A stretch of 64,000 nt of DNA from Desulfuromusa kysingii (GTDB lineage: Bacteria; Desulfobacterota; Desulfuromonadia; Desulfuromonadales; Geopsychrobacteraceae), in the NCBI RefSeq assembly GCF_900107645.1, contig NZ_FNQN01000007.1:98898-162897 (forward strand). The letters run 5' to 3'. Positions 28,862 through 39,258 of this stretch are shown here, piece by piece. The stretch's first letter is position 1. Every line of letters starts with the position of its first letter. A program made the translations under genes and the position numbers. Under the pieces are notes generated by a model. The model saw nothing but the letters and a program-made list of their open reading frames with translations. It made no database searches and was not told the DNA's origin.

Positions 28862-29241
28862 AACCTCTGTGGGCAATAGTCTTCCTGTTGCTATGTCTCA
28901 ACACAACAACTGCCTTCACTGCAGACTGGGGTCCCTGGGAGGTCAAAAAAGCGGTCGACGTGCGACAGGAGACAACCACCTCGGTCCTGCAAACAGCCGT
29001 CCAGCTGTTTCAAAAATACATCTCTCCGGTGGACGGTCAGCGTTGTGCCATGTATCCCACCTGCTCAGCCTATTCATTACAAGCACTACGTCAGCATGGA
29101 CCATTGCTGGGTGTCTTTCTGACAGTTGATCGTCTCTACCATGAAGGAGATCCCATCGAACAGCAGCATCCCATCAACAAATGGGGCTATATCAGATTTT
29201 ATGATCCCTTGGAGAACAATGATTTCTGGCTCAATGACTGA
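28858..29241 (+). CDS. YidD-like protein with N-terminal signal sequence
   Basis: A 127-residue member of the YidD (membrane insertion efficiency factor) family. The family core starts near residue 45: LFQKYISPVDGQRCAMYPTCSAYSLQALRQHG, with the paired cysteines of PTCSxY. Classical YidD has about 70-85 residues and lies between rnpA and yidC. Here a signal peptide (MKPLWAIVFLLLCLNTTTAFTA) and a linker are added, and the C-terminal RC-containing segment is replaced by DRLYHEGDPIEQQHP. It is therefore probably a periplasm-facing paralogue. The gene is coupled to rarA by an ATGA overlap. Confidence 0.82.
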   Translation: MKPLWAIVFLLLCLNTTTAFTADWGPWEVKKAVDVRQETTTSVLQTAVQLFQKYISPVDGQRCAMYPTCSAYSLQALRQHGPLLGVFLTVDRLYHEGDPIEQQHPINKWGYIRFYDPLENNDFWLND

Positions 29242-29292
29242 TTGAACCCTGCGAACAACTGCAAACGGCTAAAACCGACGGGTAGCGCCGCC

Positions 29293-30321
29293 TCACCATA
29301 AGTCAATCTGTTGCCGAATCAACTCACTACCACTATTTTCTCGCGTCCAACGCAACACCTCCTGAGCACGGCGGGTCTCCATATTTTTCAAGATAACAAC
29401 TGCATTCCTACGCAGTTGCGTCACCCCGGCATAGGCAGTAGCGTTGCCTTTGATGGTCCGGCGAATTTCAGCCGCAGATGATTGCAGTAACCATTCAAGA
29501 TCAATTGGAATCCGCATGTCAGTCTTGGGGCGGGGGGGGCAGGCCAGCGTACAGCCATCGCAGCCAAACAGCCAGCGACCAATCGATCTCCCCTCTGCCT
29601 GTGAAAGAGGTCCCCTTTTTTCGATGGTTAAATAGCTGATACATTTTCGGGCGTCAATCGGTTGGTCGACCTGAATCGCTCCAGTCGGGCAATTCTTCAC
29701 ACAAGCATGACAGGTGGCGCAAGCGAACGGCATTTGGGCTTCATGAATCACTTCAGGAAGTTCGATATCGACAAACAGGCAACCAATAAAGACCCGCGTG
29801 TTCCCCGAACCGGATACCCGCAAAAGGCTGTTTCCTCCAACAACGCCTAGCCCGGCAACGGTAGCGAACAACCGTTCATAGACGGCAGCAGTATCAACCG
29901 TCGCTGCAGCGCGGATATTCTCACCCAGCATCGAGGTCAACTTGGAGAGCATGGCCTGCCCGATGAAATGATAATCATCCTCTCTGGCATAAGCGGAAAT
30001 ATAACCGAGTAACGCATCCTTAGCGGGTTCAGGAAACGGGTGCTTTGCTGCAGGATCGCCCCAAAGATTATTGAAGCTGAGAACAATGACCGATTTAGCA
30101 AAGGGATAAGTGTTCCAAGGATTGGACTTCTCAGGAAACATCCGTTCGAGATATTCCATCTCGCCGTGCATCTCATTCTGTAGCCAAGCAGACACCTGAA
30201 TATTGTTGTCAGCAATGGTACGTCGTAGTCGCGGGTTATCCATCCGCAGGCATGCGACCGAATGGGCCCCGATTTCACGACCAGCCTGTGTCAGCCATTC
30301 ACGAAAATTATTTGGATTCAT
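29293..30321 (-). CDS. queG: Epoxyqueuosine reductase
   Basis: A 342-residue cobalamin-dependent iron-sulfur enzyme for the last step of queuosine synthesis in tRNA. Two [4Fe-4S] motifs are present: CATCHACVKNCPTGAI and the following CDGCTLACPPRP. Upstream RVFIGCLFVDIELP and the catalytic region YISAYAREDDYHFIG match QueG. The C-terminus contains HEAT-repeat-like helices (ATAYAGVTQLRRNAVVILKNM). Length is close to that of other QueG proteins. It follows the Rod cluster in the same direction, 122 nt after rodA. Confidence 0.9.
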   Translation of the reverse strand: MNPNNFREWLTQAGREIGAHSVACLRMDNPRLRRTIADNNIQVSAWLQNEMHGEMEYLERMFPEKSNPWNTYPFAKSVIVLSFNNLWGDPAAKHPFPEPAKDALLGYISAYAREDDYHFIGQAMLSKLTSMLGENIRAAATVDTAAVYERLFATVAGLGVVGGNSLLRVSGSGNTRVFIGCLFVDIELPEVIHEAQMPFACATCHACVKNCPTGAIQVDQPIDARKCISYLTIEKRGPLSQAEGRSIGRWLFGCDGCTLACPPRPKTDMRIPIDLEWLLQSSAAEIRRTIKGNATAYAGVTQLRRNAVVILKNMETRRAQEVLRWTRENSGSELIRQQIDLW

Positions 30322-30443
30322 TCGACTCCATCAATGGGAAAGCATGACATCAGCACGGCAGTTCCGCTTTATCCAGCCGCGATCACGTAGTTGAGTTCAT
30401 GCATATTGTAGAGACAGATAGCCTGGACAGGTCACCACATCGA

Positions 30444-31541
30444 TCAAAACATAAATCGGCGCATACTCACGTTCATGAGTAAGCCAACACCGATCATTGT
30501 CGTCACCATACTCGTGCCACCGTAGGAAAACAGGGGCAACGGTACGCCAACAACTGGGAGCAGACCAATGACCATCCCCAAGTTGACCACAATATGCCAG
30601 AAAATCATGGCGGTAACCCCTACGGCGAGAAACAAACCAAACCTGTCAGCGGCACGTCTGGCAATATATAGCCCCCAGACGATCAGGAACAAGTACACAA
30701 ACAACAAGGTAAAGCTACCGACAAATCCCCACTCTTCAGCAAACACTGAAAAAGCAAAATCGGTGTGCCGCTCAGGTAGAAACGATAACTGTGACTGAGT
30801 TCCCTGGACAAAACCTTTGCCCCAAAAACCGCCACTGCCGACCGCAATCTTGGATTGGATGATATGATAACCACTGCCGAGGGGATCGGCCTCAGGATTC
30901 ATAAATGTGCGGATTCTCGCACGTTGATAGTCATGCAGGCCAAACCAGCCGGCAATCGCAACCAATACACCGATAATTCCTAAACTAATGAGGGTCGCCC
31001 GTTTAATCCCGGCAAACAACAACATTGTCCCAGCGATAAACAACACCATAACAGCGGTGCCAAGATCAGGTTCTTTCAGAATCAGGACAACGGGCAAAAA
31101 CAGCCACAGAGCGGGCACCCAAAGTTCCACTAAATTGTAACCTAAGGGATTCGCAGTTTTGGCAAAAATTCGCGCCAGTAACAGAATCATCGCGATTTTA
31201 ATCACCTCACCGGGCTGGACATTAAACACCCCGAGATCAATCCACCGCGCCGCCCCCATAGCCGTTTTACCCACGAGCAAGACATAAATCAGCATACCGA
31301 CACTGAGTCCATAAAAGTGGACGGCAAAATGTTCCAGATGACGGTAATCAAACAGACAAATCAGCAAGGCGATAGTCACGCCACCCGACAACCAGAGGAG
31401 TTGCTTCAAATAGAGCGGTGTCGCCATGGAATGGAGACTGGAAGAGGCGCTAAACAAGTTGATGATGCCAGCTCCGGCCAAAAGAAGCACGGTAAACAAT
31501 AAGACCCAGTCAAAGTTGGATACGAGGCGTCGATCAAACAT
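30444..31541 (-). CDS. rodA: Peptidoglycan glycosyltransferase RodA
   Basis: A 365-residue SEDS-family glycan polymerase with about ten membrane helices. Diagnostic segments are QPGEVIKIAMILLLARIF, LKEPDLGTAVMVLFIAGTM, GSGGFWGKGFVQGTQSQLSFLPERHTDFAFSVFAEEWGFVG (in parts) and GVPLPLFSYGGTSMV. It polymerises lipid II together with PBP2 during elongation. Last gene of mreBCD-mrdA-rodA, 3 nt after mrdA. Confidence 0.95.
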   Translation of the reverse strand: MFDRRLVSNFDWVLLFTVLLLAGAGIINLFSASSSLHSMATPLYLKQLLWLSGGVTIALLICLFDYRHLEHFAVHFYGLSVGMLIYVLLVGKTAMGAARWIDLGVFNVQPGEVIKIAMILLLARIFAKTANPLGYNLVELWVPALWLFLPVVLILKEPDLGTAVMVLFIAGTMLLFAGIKRATLISLGIIGVLVAIAGWFGLHDYQRARIRTFMNPEADPLGSGYHIIQSKIAVGSGGFWGKGFVQGTQSQLSFLPERHTDFAFSVFAEEWGFVGSFTLLFVYLFLIVWGLYIARRAADRFGLFLAVGVTAMIFWHIVVNLGMVIGLLPVVGVPLPLFSYGGTSMVTTMIGVGLLMNVSMRRFMF

Positions 31542-31544
31542 CCA

Positions 31545-33398
31545 TCATCCTTTCCCCTCAGCTTTTTGACTTTTAAGTTCCATATAGCGCTGGATAATCT
31601 GCTTCACAATAGGACCTGCGGCGCTCCCCCCTGATTGGCCGTGCTCAACAACAACGACGACAGCAATTTCTGGTTTTTCGGCAGGGGCATACGCGACAAA
31701 CAGGGCATGAGGGCGAAAACGGTAGGGAATTTCCCCTTTTTCATCCAGCTCCTCTTCCTCGTCTGATTTCCTCCGGATGACCTGGGACGTTCCGGTCTTT
31801 CCAGCCACCAGAGTCGTATCGATATGAGCAGCGTGACCGGTTCCATGGGGTTCATTCACCACCGCAACCAAACCATCCCTGACCGCATCCCAGGCTTGGG
31901 CCGAATAATCAATCTGACGAATCATCTCCGGGGCCGTTTGTAGTAACAGATGACCATCCCAATCCTCAACCTGTCGCACAACTTGAGGCTTCAAAACCTG
32001 CCCCTTATTAGCGATAGCAGCCATCATCACCGCCAACTGGATCGGGGTGGTCAAAACAAACCCCTGGCCGATGGCAGCGATGACCGTTTCTCCAGCATAC
32101 CAGGGCTTATTGTAACGCCGCTGCTTCCACTCTTGCGAGGGGATGGTTCCAGAACGCTCTCCAGGGAGAGGATAACCAACAGGCGAACCCAACCCGAATT
32201 CTTTCGCCGCTGCGGATAATTTATCAATCCCCAATCTCAAACCAACACTGTAGAACCAGACGTCACAGCTTTCGCGCAATGCTTTTTTAAGGTCGGTTGG
32301 ACCATGGCCACTTTTTTTCCAGCAGCGATAACGTGAACCACCAACTTCAAAAGCGCCATCACAATCAACCGTTTCGGTGATCCCAATAGTTCCCGCTTTC
32401 AAGGCAGCTAAAGCAACGATCATTTTGAATGTCGACCCGGGTGGATACTGTCCGGCGATCACTTTATTCTGTAAGGGGTGGCGGCTATCTTTAGCCAGCT
32501 TATCCCACTCATCCCCAGCGATCCCCTGAGCAAACAGCGCGGGATTAAAGGTTGGCTGACTCACCATCGCCAACACCTCCCCGGTATGAACATCCAGGGC
32601 AACGGCAGCTCCCGATTGATCGGCAAAGGCTTCATCTGCAGCGCGTTGCAGGTCACGATCAATCGTCAAGTATATTTTATTGCCAGGGCTGGCGGGTTCC
32701 ACCTTCAGTTGGCGGAACAACTTCCCCTGAACGTCGACCTCAACCAATCGACGCCCCTTTTCTCCCCGCAGATAGGGCTCAAAGGTCTTCTCCAAAGCGG
32801 TCTTGCCCACAAAGTCGCCACCGCGATAGTGGCTGAATTTTTCACTTTGCAGCTCTTCTTTAGTGATCTCACCGAGATAGCCAATAAGGTGGGCGGCCGA
32901 TCCCTTCTCAAGATAGTCTCTGACCGGCCTTACTTCAGTCAACACCCCGGGCAGATCAACACTATGCTCCTGCACTCTCTCCATAATTTCACGGCTGACA
33001 TCGTCTGCCAGGAGAACCGAACGATAGATAGGCAACTTTTTCCCCTGTTGCCAGCGCAATTCGAGCTCAGCGACATCAACTTCCAATAATGGTGCTAAAC
33101 GCGCAAACAAGACAGAGGAATCTTCAACATCTTGACGCATAACCGAGATTCGAAATGAAGGTCGATTATCAACCAGCAACTCGCCATGCCGATCATAAAT
33201 TGGTCCGCGTGGAGCATCCAGCGTGAGAACCCTAGTACGGTTGCGCACAGATCGTTCTTGCAAATCCTCATAACTGATGACTTGCAAGTACCACAGGCGT
33301 AAGAGCAGCAAGAGAAACACCATCGCCGCAGCCGCAGAATAAAACAGAAACCGGCTCTGCACCACGGGGAGTTCTTTCCAGTTCAGATTAAGAGCCAT
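31545..33398 (-). CDS. mrdA: Penicillin-binding protein 2 (elongasome transpeptidase)
   Basis: A 617-residue class B PBP. One membrane anchor at ~17-40, pedestal domain ~60-240, transpeptidase ~260-600. Active-site motifs: nucleophile Ser in GSTFKMIVAL (SxxK), SCD in ALRESCDVWFYSVG, and KTGTSQ. AIGQGFVLTTPIQLAVMMA is the usual conserved helix. It cross-links lateral-wall peptidoglycan with RodA. The ATG lies inside the end of mreD (11-nt overlap) and rodA follows after 3 nt. Confidence 0.96.
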   Translation of the reverse strand: MALNLNWKELPVVQSRFLFYSAAAAMVFLLLLLRLWYLQVISYEDLQERSVRNRTRVLTLDAPRGPIYDRHGELLVDNRPSFRISVMRQDVEDSSVLFARLAPLLEVDVAELELRWQQGKKLPIYRSVLLADDVSREIMERVQEHSVDLPGVLTEVRPVRDYLEKGSAAHLIGYLGEITKEELQSEKFSHYRGGDFVGKTALEKTFEPYLRGEKGRRLVEVDVQGKLFRQLKVEPASPGNKIYLTIDRDLQRAADEAFADQSGAAVALDVHTGEVLAMVSQPTFNPALFAQGIAGDEWDKLAKDSRHPLQNKVIAGQYPPGSTFKMIVALAALKAGTIGITETVDCDGAFEVGGSRYRCWKKSGHGPTDLKKALRESCDVWFYSVGLRLGIDKLSAAAKEFGLGSPVGYPLPGERSGTIPSQEWKQRRYNKPWYAGETVIAAIGQGFVLTTPIQLAVMMAAIANKGQVLKPQVVRQVEDWDGHLLLQTAPEMIRQIDYSAQAWDAVRDGLVAVVNEPHGTGHAAHIDTTLVAGKTGTSQVIRRKSDEEEELDEKGEIPYRFRPHALFVAYAPAEKPEIAVVVVVEHGQSGGSAAGPIVKQIIQRYMELKSQKAEGKG

Positions 33399-33924
33399 GA
33401 AGTTTACTCTGGTACATCAGGCCAGCGAGGCCGGAACGATAGCCAAACAGGCGTTGAAAGCGCAGCAACAAAGTCAACAAAATCGAGGCAGAAAGCATGT
33501 TTGCCATGAGCTGTTGCGGAATAGCCGCAAGAAGAATATGTAACACTGGAGCCGTTGCCGCAAAAATAGTCAGATAAAATCCGACCAGAAAATTCTGCAG
33601 CAGCGTGCCGCCAGCGATCAACAAGAGGAGCAAGGGGGGACTTTCGACATTGAGCTGGTCAGACAACAGCCGCGTCAACAAAATAATAATCAGATAAACA
33701 GAGAGATACAGTCCCAGGGTTGCCCCGCAAAAGCTATCTTGAATCGCCCCCAGCAACAGTCCGGCAATCAACGCTCGGGATAGATTCTCACTTAAACCCA
33801 GATACAGGATCAGGATCAGAATCAGATTCGGACGCCAGTTTGGTGAAAAAAATAGTGGCAGGACGCTACTCTGCAGTAAGGCAAACAAAACACCGGTGAA
33901 AAGGAACAGAAAAAAACCTCTCAT
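33388..33924 (-). CDS. mreD: Rod shape-determining protein MreD
   Basis: A 178-residue hydrophobic protein with five to six membrane helices. It has NLILILILYLGLSENLSRALIAGLLLGAIQDSFCGATLGLY (read in parts), the D-S-x-x-G pattern of MreD. It joins MreC and PBP2 in the elongasome. The start overlaps the mreC stop by 4 nt and its end overlaps mrdA by 11 nt. Confidence 0.9.
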   Translation of the reverse strand: MRGFFLFLFTGVLFALLQSSVLPLFFSPNWRPNLILILILYLGLSENLSRALIAGLLLGAIQDSFCGATLGLYLSVYLIIILLTRLLSDQLNVESPPLLLLLIAGGTLLQNFLVGFYLTIFAATAPVLHILLAAIPQQLMANMLSASILLTLLLRFQRLFGYRSGLAGLMYQSKLHGS

Positions 33925-34763
33925 CGATCCTCCCCGACAATAACCATAACTTCTTCAAGATGAGAAAAATCGACAGTTGGTGTTGCCGTCACTTGCTGAA
34001 ACAAACCAAACTGGTCTTTGGTGACCGATTCAATCAACCCCAGAGGCAATCCTTTAGGAAATACTCCCCCCATCCCTGAAGTGACCAGTAAATCTCCGAC
34101 CTGAATATCGGTATCTCGTAGGGCATATTCAATTGACAGGTCTTCTCCTTGTCCACGTGCAACGCCACGGGTCCGGGTTCTCTGGATCAAAGCCGCTATT
34201 GCTGAAGAAGCATCTGAGACCAACAACACACGTGAACTATCGGGCGCAGTTTTAATAACGCGGCCGACCACTCCGGAGGAAGCGACAACAGGGAAACCGG
34301 TCCGCAGTCCAGAACGGGTCCCTTTGTCGATAATAATTGTCCGGGCCCAGTTACTTCCATCTTCACCAATAACCTGAGCGGGCAAGGCAGAACGATCAAG
34401 CTCATCGACAAAAGCAAGGAGCTTGCGCAACCGCTCATTCTGTAGAGAAATTTCTTCGACTTGCTGTAACTGGGCACGCAATTCAAGATTCTCTTTTCCC
34501 AGTTCAATGTTGCGTTGCCGGGCATCGACCAACCAAAGATAATTCTTCCAGGTCGACGTTACAGCATCGACGATGTCATCAATACCGGACTGAAAAGGGG
34601 CCGCAAAAGTGAGGACAGCACGCTCAAAAAAAGTGGTCGCAGTTTTCTGGCGCAGATTATAAGAATAGAGAAGCACTGTCCCCAGCAGCAGGATCACTGC
34701 CAGCAACAAAAAACGATAACGCCCTAAAAACTCACGCACTGACATCTCCAACTGAAATAGCAA
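33921..34763 (-). CDS. mreC: Rod shape-determining protein MreC
   Basis: A 280-residue membrane-anchored periplasmic protein. A TTG start at 34763 is kept because GGTGG lies 7 nt upstream; the ATG at 34745 has GGAG directly touching it and is less likely. TM helix at ~16-34, coiled coil ~70-115 (ELGKENLELRAQLQQVEEISLQNERLRKLL, in parts), then the double beta-barrel with GFPVVASSGVVGRVIKTAPDSS, GEDLSIEYALRDTDIQVGDLLVTSGMGGVFPKGLPLG (in parts). It tethers PBP2. A terminator-like hairpin separates it from mreB. Confidence 0.92.
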   Translation of the reverse strand: MLFQLEMSVREFLGRYRFLLLAVILLLGTVLLYSYNLRQKTATTFFERAVLTFAAPFQSGIDDIVDAVTSTWKNYLWLVDARQRNIELGKENLELRAQLQQVEEISLQNERLRKLLAFVDELDRSALPAQVIGEDGSNWARTIIIDKGTRSGLRTGFPVVASSGVVGRVIKTAPDSSRVLLVSDASSAIAALIQRTRTRGVARGQGEDLSIEYALRDTDIQVGDLLVTSGMGGVFPKGLPLGLIESVTKDQFGLFQQVTATPTVDFSHLEEVMVIVGEDR

Positions 34764-34880
34764 CGCAAAACCACCAACACATTAAAATGCTGTGGGTTTT
34801 GGTTATCCTGTTCGTCACTATTTGCGATAACATCCAGCAGTTCCTGGGACAGGGAAAAGTCAATCAAGTCAATATAGCGA

Positions 34881-34906
34881 AAAAGGGAGAATCGGTCGAT
34901 CCTCCC
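34881..34906 (-). terminator. Terminator-like hairpin between mreB and mreC
   Basis: On the minus strand GGGAGGATCG pairs with CGATTCTCCC (one G-U) over a 2-3 nt loop and runs into TTTTTCGC. It lies 44 nt after the mreB stop and could reduce transcription into mreCD-mrdA-rodA, keeping MreB in excess. Confidence 0.65.
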
Positions 34907-34949
34907 TGAAGAACAACACAACAATTGCGTGAGTCAATAATTCTGCAGA

Positions 34950-36029
<1,080 letters not shown>

Positions 36030-36063
36030 TTATTAAGTTGAAGTTATCCGCAAAAGCTGGATC

Positions 36064-36092
36064 ACTCTAGCAAAGCAACTATTTTTAAGCAA
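36064..36092 (-). promoter_or_regulatory. Candidate sigma70-type promoter for mreB
   Basis: On the minus strand TTGCTT (36092-36087), a 17-nt spacer, then TAGAGT (36069-36064), about 60 nt before the mreB start codon. Reasonable match to the -35/-10 consensus; not unique enough to be firm. Confidence 0.4.
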
Positions 36093-36200
36093 GAGTTAAG
36101 CGGGCAAAAAATGATTGCTTTTCAGTAAATTGCTGGTCTAACATGCGAGCCTGTTTTTTGTCTCAAATCAACCAAAAACATAATGAGGAGTCGCATCGAA

Positions 36201-38159
36201 ATGCTTCAATTTGTTAGATCAAAACAAAAATCGGTACTAATCAAGATAGCCTTTGGCATTATCATTCTAAGTTTTGTTATTGGCTATACGATGCTCACTG
36301 CACCGTCAGACCAGAGGGGTGCGCAAAGTGCAGATATTGCTGCCCGTATTAACGGTGATGAGATCAGCTATGAAGCATATCAAAGCAGTTACAGTAATCT
36401 TTACAACCTCTATCAGAATATTTATCAGGGAAATTTCGACGCCAATCTGGAAAAACAGCTTAATTTGCCGCAACAGGCATTACAGCAATTGATTGAAGAG
36501 TCCCTTCTCATCCAGCAAGCCGACGAACTCAACCTGAGCGTCACCCGCGACGAACTGGTCAAGGCTATTGCTCAATATGATGCGTTTAAGGTCGATGGTA
36601 AATTCAATCGGGATCGTTACATTGAAGTCTTAAGTTATCAACGCATGAAACCGGAACAATTTGAAGCGATGCAAGAGCGGCAACTCCTGACGCAAAAAGT
36701 TCGCACTCAACTGCAGGCCGGAACCACCGTGAGCGAGGAAGAACTTCAAGCTGCGTTTCATAAAGAAAATGATAAGGTCAACCTCAATTACGTCTGGCTT
36801 ACACCAGCTCTGGTTGAATCTAAAGTCAAAGTGACAGCCGATGGCCTAAAAGAGTTCTTTGATAAAAATATCGAAAACTTCAGGATCCCCGAAAAGGTAT
36901 CGCTGCGCTACCTGCAGTTTGATCCCACCCGTTATGAGGATGATGTTGATGTGTCCGATGATGAAGAACTCCAGCGTTTTTATCGCAGAAACCTGGACCA
37001 GTATGAGGTCAAAGAACAGATTAAAGCCGCTCATATTCTCTTAAGTGTTCCACAAGACGCCGATGCAGAGACCGTCGCAAAAAGGCGTGAACTGGCCAAT
37101 GAACTGCTCAAGCAGTTGCAGGACGGAGCTGACTTTACCCAACTGGCAAAAACCCAGTCTGACGATAAAAGTAACGCCGCACAAGGTGGAGATCTGGGAA
37201 CTTTCGGCCGTGGAGTTATGGTCAAAGAGTTTGAGGACGCTGTCTTCAGCTTACGGCCAGGTCAACTGAGTGGAATCATCCAAACCCCATTCGGGTTTCA
37301 TATTGCCAAAGTCAGTGACTATATTGAGCCGGGAGTCAAACCCTTTGTCGATGTCATTGCTGAGGTGAAAGCAGGGCTAAAGCTGGAGAAATCGCGTCAA
37401 CTCGCTTACGAAAAAGCGATGGACGCCTACAATATCAATCGCAAAACTGCAGATCTGGATGCCGCTGCGACCAACAACGATCTGGGGATTAAAGAGACCG
37501 GATTATTCGCTGCCAATACCCCGATTGATGGTATTGGCAATGTTGCAGAGATCAGCCAGGCCGCCCTCACCTTAAAGCCTGGTGAACTCGCTAAGCCGAT
37601 TCAAACCACCCAAGGGGTCTTTTTGTTTATGCTCAAAGAGCGAAAAGAGAGCCACCTCCCAGAACTGGCCGAAGTCAAGGCCATCGTTGAGCAGGAGTAT
37701 CGCACCGAACAAGCACAAACGCTGGCCAAAGAGTTGGCGGATAAACTCCTGGAGCAGGCAACCACGCAAAAAAGTCTGAACCAAGCAGCTCGTGACCTCA
37801 AGCTGACAGTTGAAGAGTCAGGTGAGTTCAGCCGCAGCTTTGGTTTCTTCATCCCTCGCATCGGCACCTCTCAGGAACTCGCCGAAGAGGCCTTTGCTTT
37901 AACGACTGAAAAACCTGTCGCGCAGACGGTTTTCACCATCAATAACAAATATCTCGTTGCCAGCCTGAAAAACATGACCATTGCAAATTTTGATGAATTG
38001 AACAATGACGATCGCATGCAGCTTGAAAATCGGCTACTTGAAGAGAAAAAGGGGCAGATCGTTGCAGAAAAAATATCTCAATTGTTGCAACAAGCAGAAA
38101 TTGAAATTATGATTCCAGATCTAATAAGTTCTTTCAACGATGGGAGCATCAAATCATGA
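36201..38159 (+). CDS. PpiD-like periplasmic peptidyl-prolyl isomerase/chaperone
   Basis: A 652-residue protein anchored by one N-terminal helix (~14-34; [20 protein letters not shown]). The start at 36201 follows GAGGAG by 10 nt. A SurA_N-type chaperone region spans ~45-200, and a parvulin rotamase domain lies at ~275-370 ([59 protein letters not shown]; read in parts). A second parvulin-like, more degenerate domain may follow at ~435-500. The layout is that of PpiD, which helps proteins leaving SecYEG to fold. purC overlaps its stop by 4 nt. Confidence 0.88.
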   Translation: MLQFVRSKQKSVLIKIAFGIIILSFVIGYTMLTAPSDQRGAQSADIAARINGDEISYEAYQSSYSNLYNLYQNIYQGNFDANLEKQLNLPQQALQQLIEESLLIQQADELNLSVTRDELVKAIAQYDAFKVDGKFNRDRYIEVLSYQRMKPEQFEAMQERQLLTQKVRTQLQAGTTVSEEELQAAFHKENDKVNLNYVWLTPALVESKVKVTADGLKEFFDKNIENFRIPEKVSLRYLQFDPTRYEDDVDVSDDEELQRFYRRNLDQYEVKEQIKAAHILLSVPQDADAETVAKRRELANELLKQLQDGADFTQLAKTQSDDKSNAAQGGDLGTFGRGVMVKEFEDAVFSLRPGQLSGIIQTPFGFHIAKVSDYIEPGVKPFVDVIAEVKAGLKLEKSRQLAYEKAMDAYNINRKTADLDAAATNNDLGIKETGLFAANTPIDGIGNVAEISQAALTLKPGELAKPIQTTQGVFLFMLKERKESHLPELAEVKAIVEQEYRTEQAQTLAKELADKLLEQATTQKSLNQAARDLKLTVEESGEFSRSFGFFIPRIGTSQELAEEAFALTTEKPVAQTVFTINNKYLVASLKNMTIANFDELNNDDRMQLENRLLEEKKGQIVAEKISQLLQQAEIEIMIPDLISSFNDGSIKS

Positions 38160-39037
38160 TACCAATTATCACCCAAACCAACTGCCCAGAACTCAACCTG
38201 ATTAACCGTGGAAAAGTCAGAGATATTTACGATCTGGGAGAACACCTGTTGATCGTTGCCAGCGACCGCATCTCCGCCTTCGATGTTATTATGGACGAAG
38301 GGATTCCACAAAAGGGTTATGTTCTGACCCAGATTTCAAAATTCTGGTTCGAACAAATGAGCGACCTGATTCCTAACCATCTGATCTCAACGGACGTTGC
38401 TGACTTTCCAGCAATCACCCATCAATATCGGGATCAATTGGAAGGGCGCAGCATGTTAACCAAAAAAGCCAAGCCACTCCCCGTCGAGTGTATCGTTCGT
38501 GGATATATCTCTGGAAGTGGATGGAAAGAGTATCAACAGAACGGCTCTGTTTCCAGCATTCCTTTGCCTGCAGGCTTAGTTCAAAGTGATAAACTCCCCA
38601 AAACCCTGTTTACCCCTTCGACCAAAGCCGATTTGGGTCAGCATGATGAGAACATCTCCTTTGAGGAGACAATCAACCTGTGTGGCAAAGATATTGCCGA
38701 ACAGGTTCGTGATTGCAGCATCAAAATCTATGAGCGGGCCCGTGATCTAGCCGATCAAAAAGGTTTGATCATTGCTGACACCAAGTTTGAATTTGGTATT
38801 CTCGATGATAAACTCATCTGGATTGACGAAGCCTTAACCCCGGATTCATCCCGTTTCTGGCCTAAAGATCAATACCATCCGGGAAGCGCTCAACCCAGCT
38901 TCGACAAACAGTTTTTACGTGACTACCTTGAAACCCTCGACTGGGGAAAACAAGCTCCGGCTCCAAAACTCCCCGAAGAAATCGTCCGTAAAACCGGAGA
39001 AAAATACCTGGAGGCCCTTAAACGCCTTACGGCTTAG
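38156..39037 (+). CDS. purC: SAICAR synthetase
   Basis: A 293-residue phosphoribosylaminoimidazole-succinocarboxamide synthase, step seven of purine synthesis. Motifs: [29 protein letters not shown] (in parts) for [23 protein letters not shown], and [12 protein letters not shown] with [13 protein letters not shown]. The length, near 295, is that of the longer PurC form. It is coupled to the ppiD-like gene through ATGA and ends at a strong terminator. Confidence 0.96.
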   Translation: MIPIITQTNCPELNLINRGKVRDIYDLGEHLLIVASDRISAFDVIMDEGIPQKGYVLTQISKFWFEQMSDLIPNHLISTDVADFPAITHQYRDQLEGRSMLTKKAKPLPVECIVRGYISGSGWKEYQQNGSVSSIPLPAGLVQSDKLPKTLFTPSTKADLGQHDENISFEETINLCGKDIAEQVRDCSIKIYERARDLADQKGLIIADTKFEFGILDDKLIWIDEALTPDSSRFWPKDQYHPGSAQPSFDKQFLRDYLETLDWGKQAPAPKLPEEIVRKTGEKYLEALKRLTA

Positions 39038-39067
39038 CCCCTCCAACGCCTCGAATTATATTTTTTC

Positions 39068-39103
39068 AAAAGCCGTTGTCCTCTGTGGACAGCGGCTTTT
39101 TTA
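39068..39103 (+). terminator. Intrinsic terminator of purC
   Basis: A 14-bp near-perfect inverted repeat (AAAAGCCGTTGTCC at 39068-39081; GGACAGCGGCTTTT at 39087-39100), 5-nt loop, then a T-run to 39103; 31 nt after the purC stop. Confidence 0.85.
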
Positions 39104-39258
39104 TTGTTCCCAAAGTCTCATGATGCAAAAATACAACAATGTTTGCCATCCTTAGCTGATTGGCATATATTTGCTTTGTTTGTCATTTTATAAAGAAGCT
39201 AGAGAGCATAAGCCAACAATCGTTAGAACCAAACATCAAAGCACAGGATTTCAAGACG

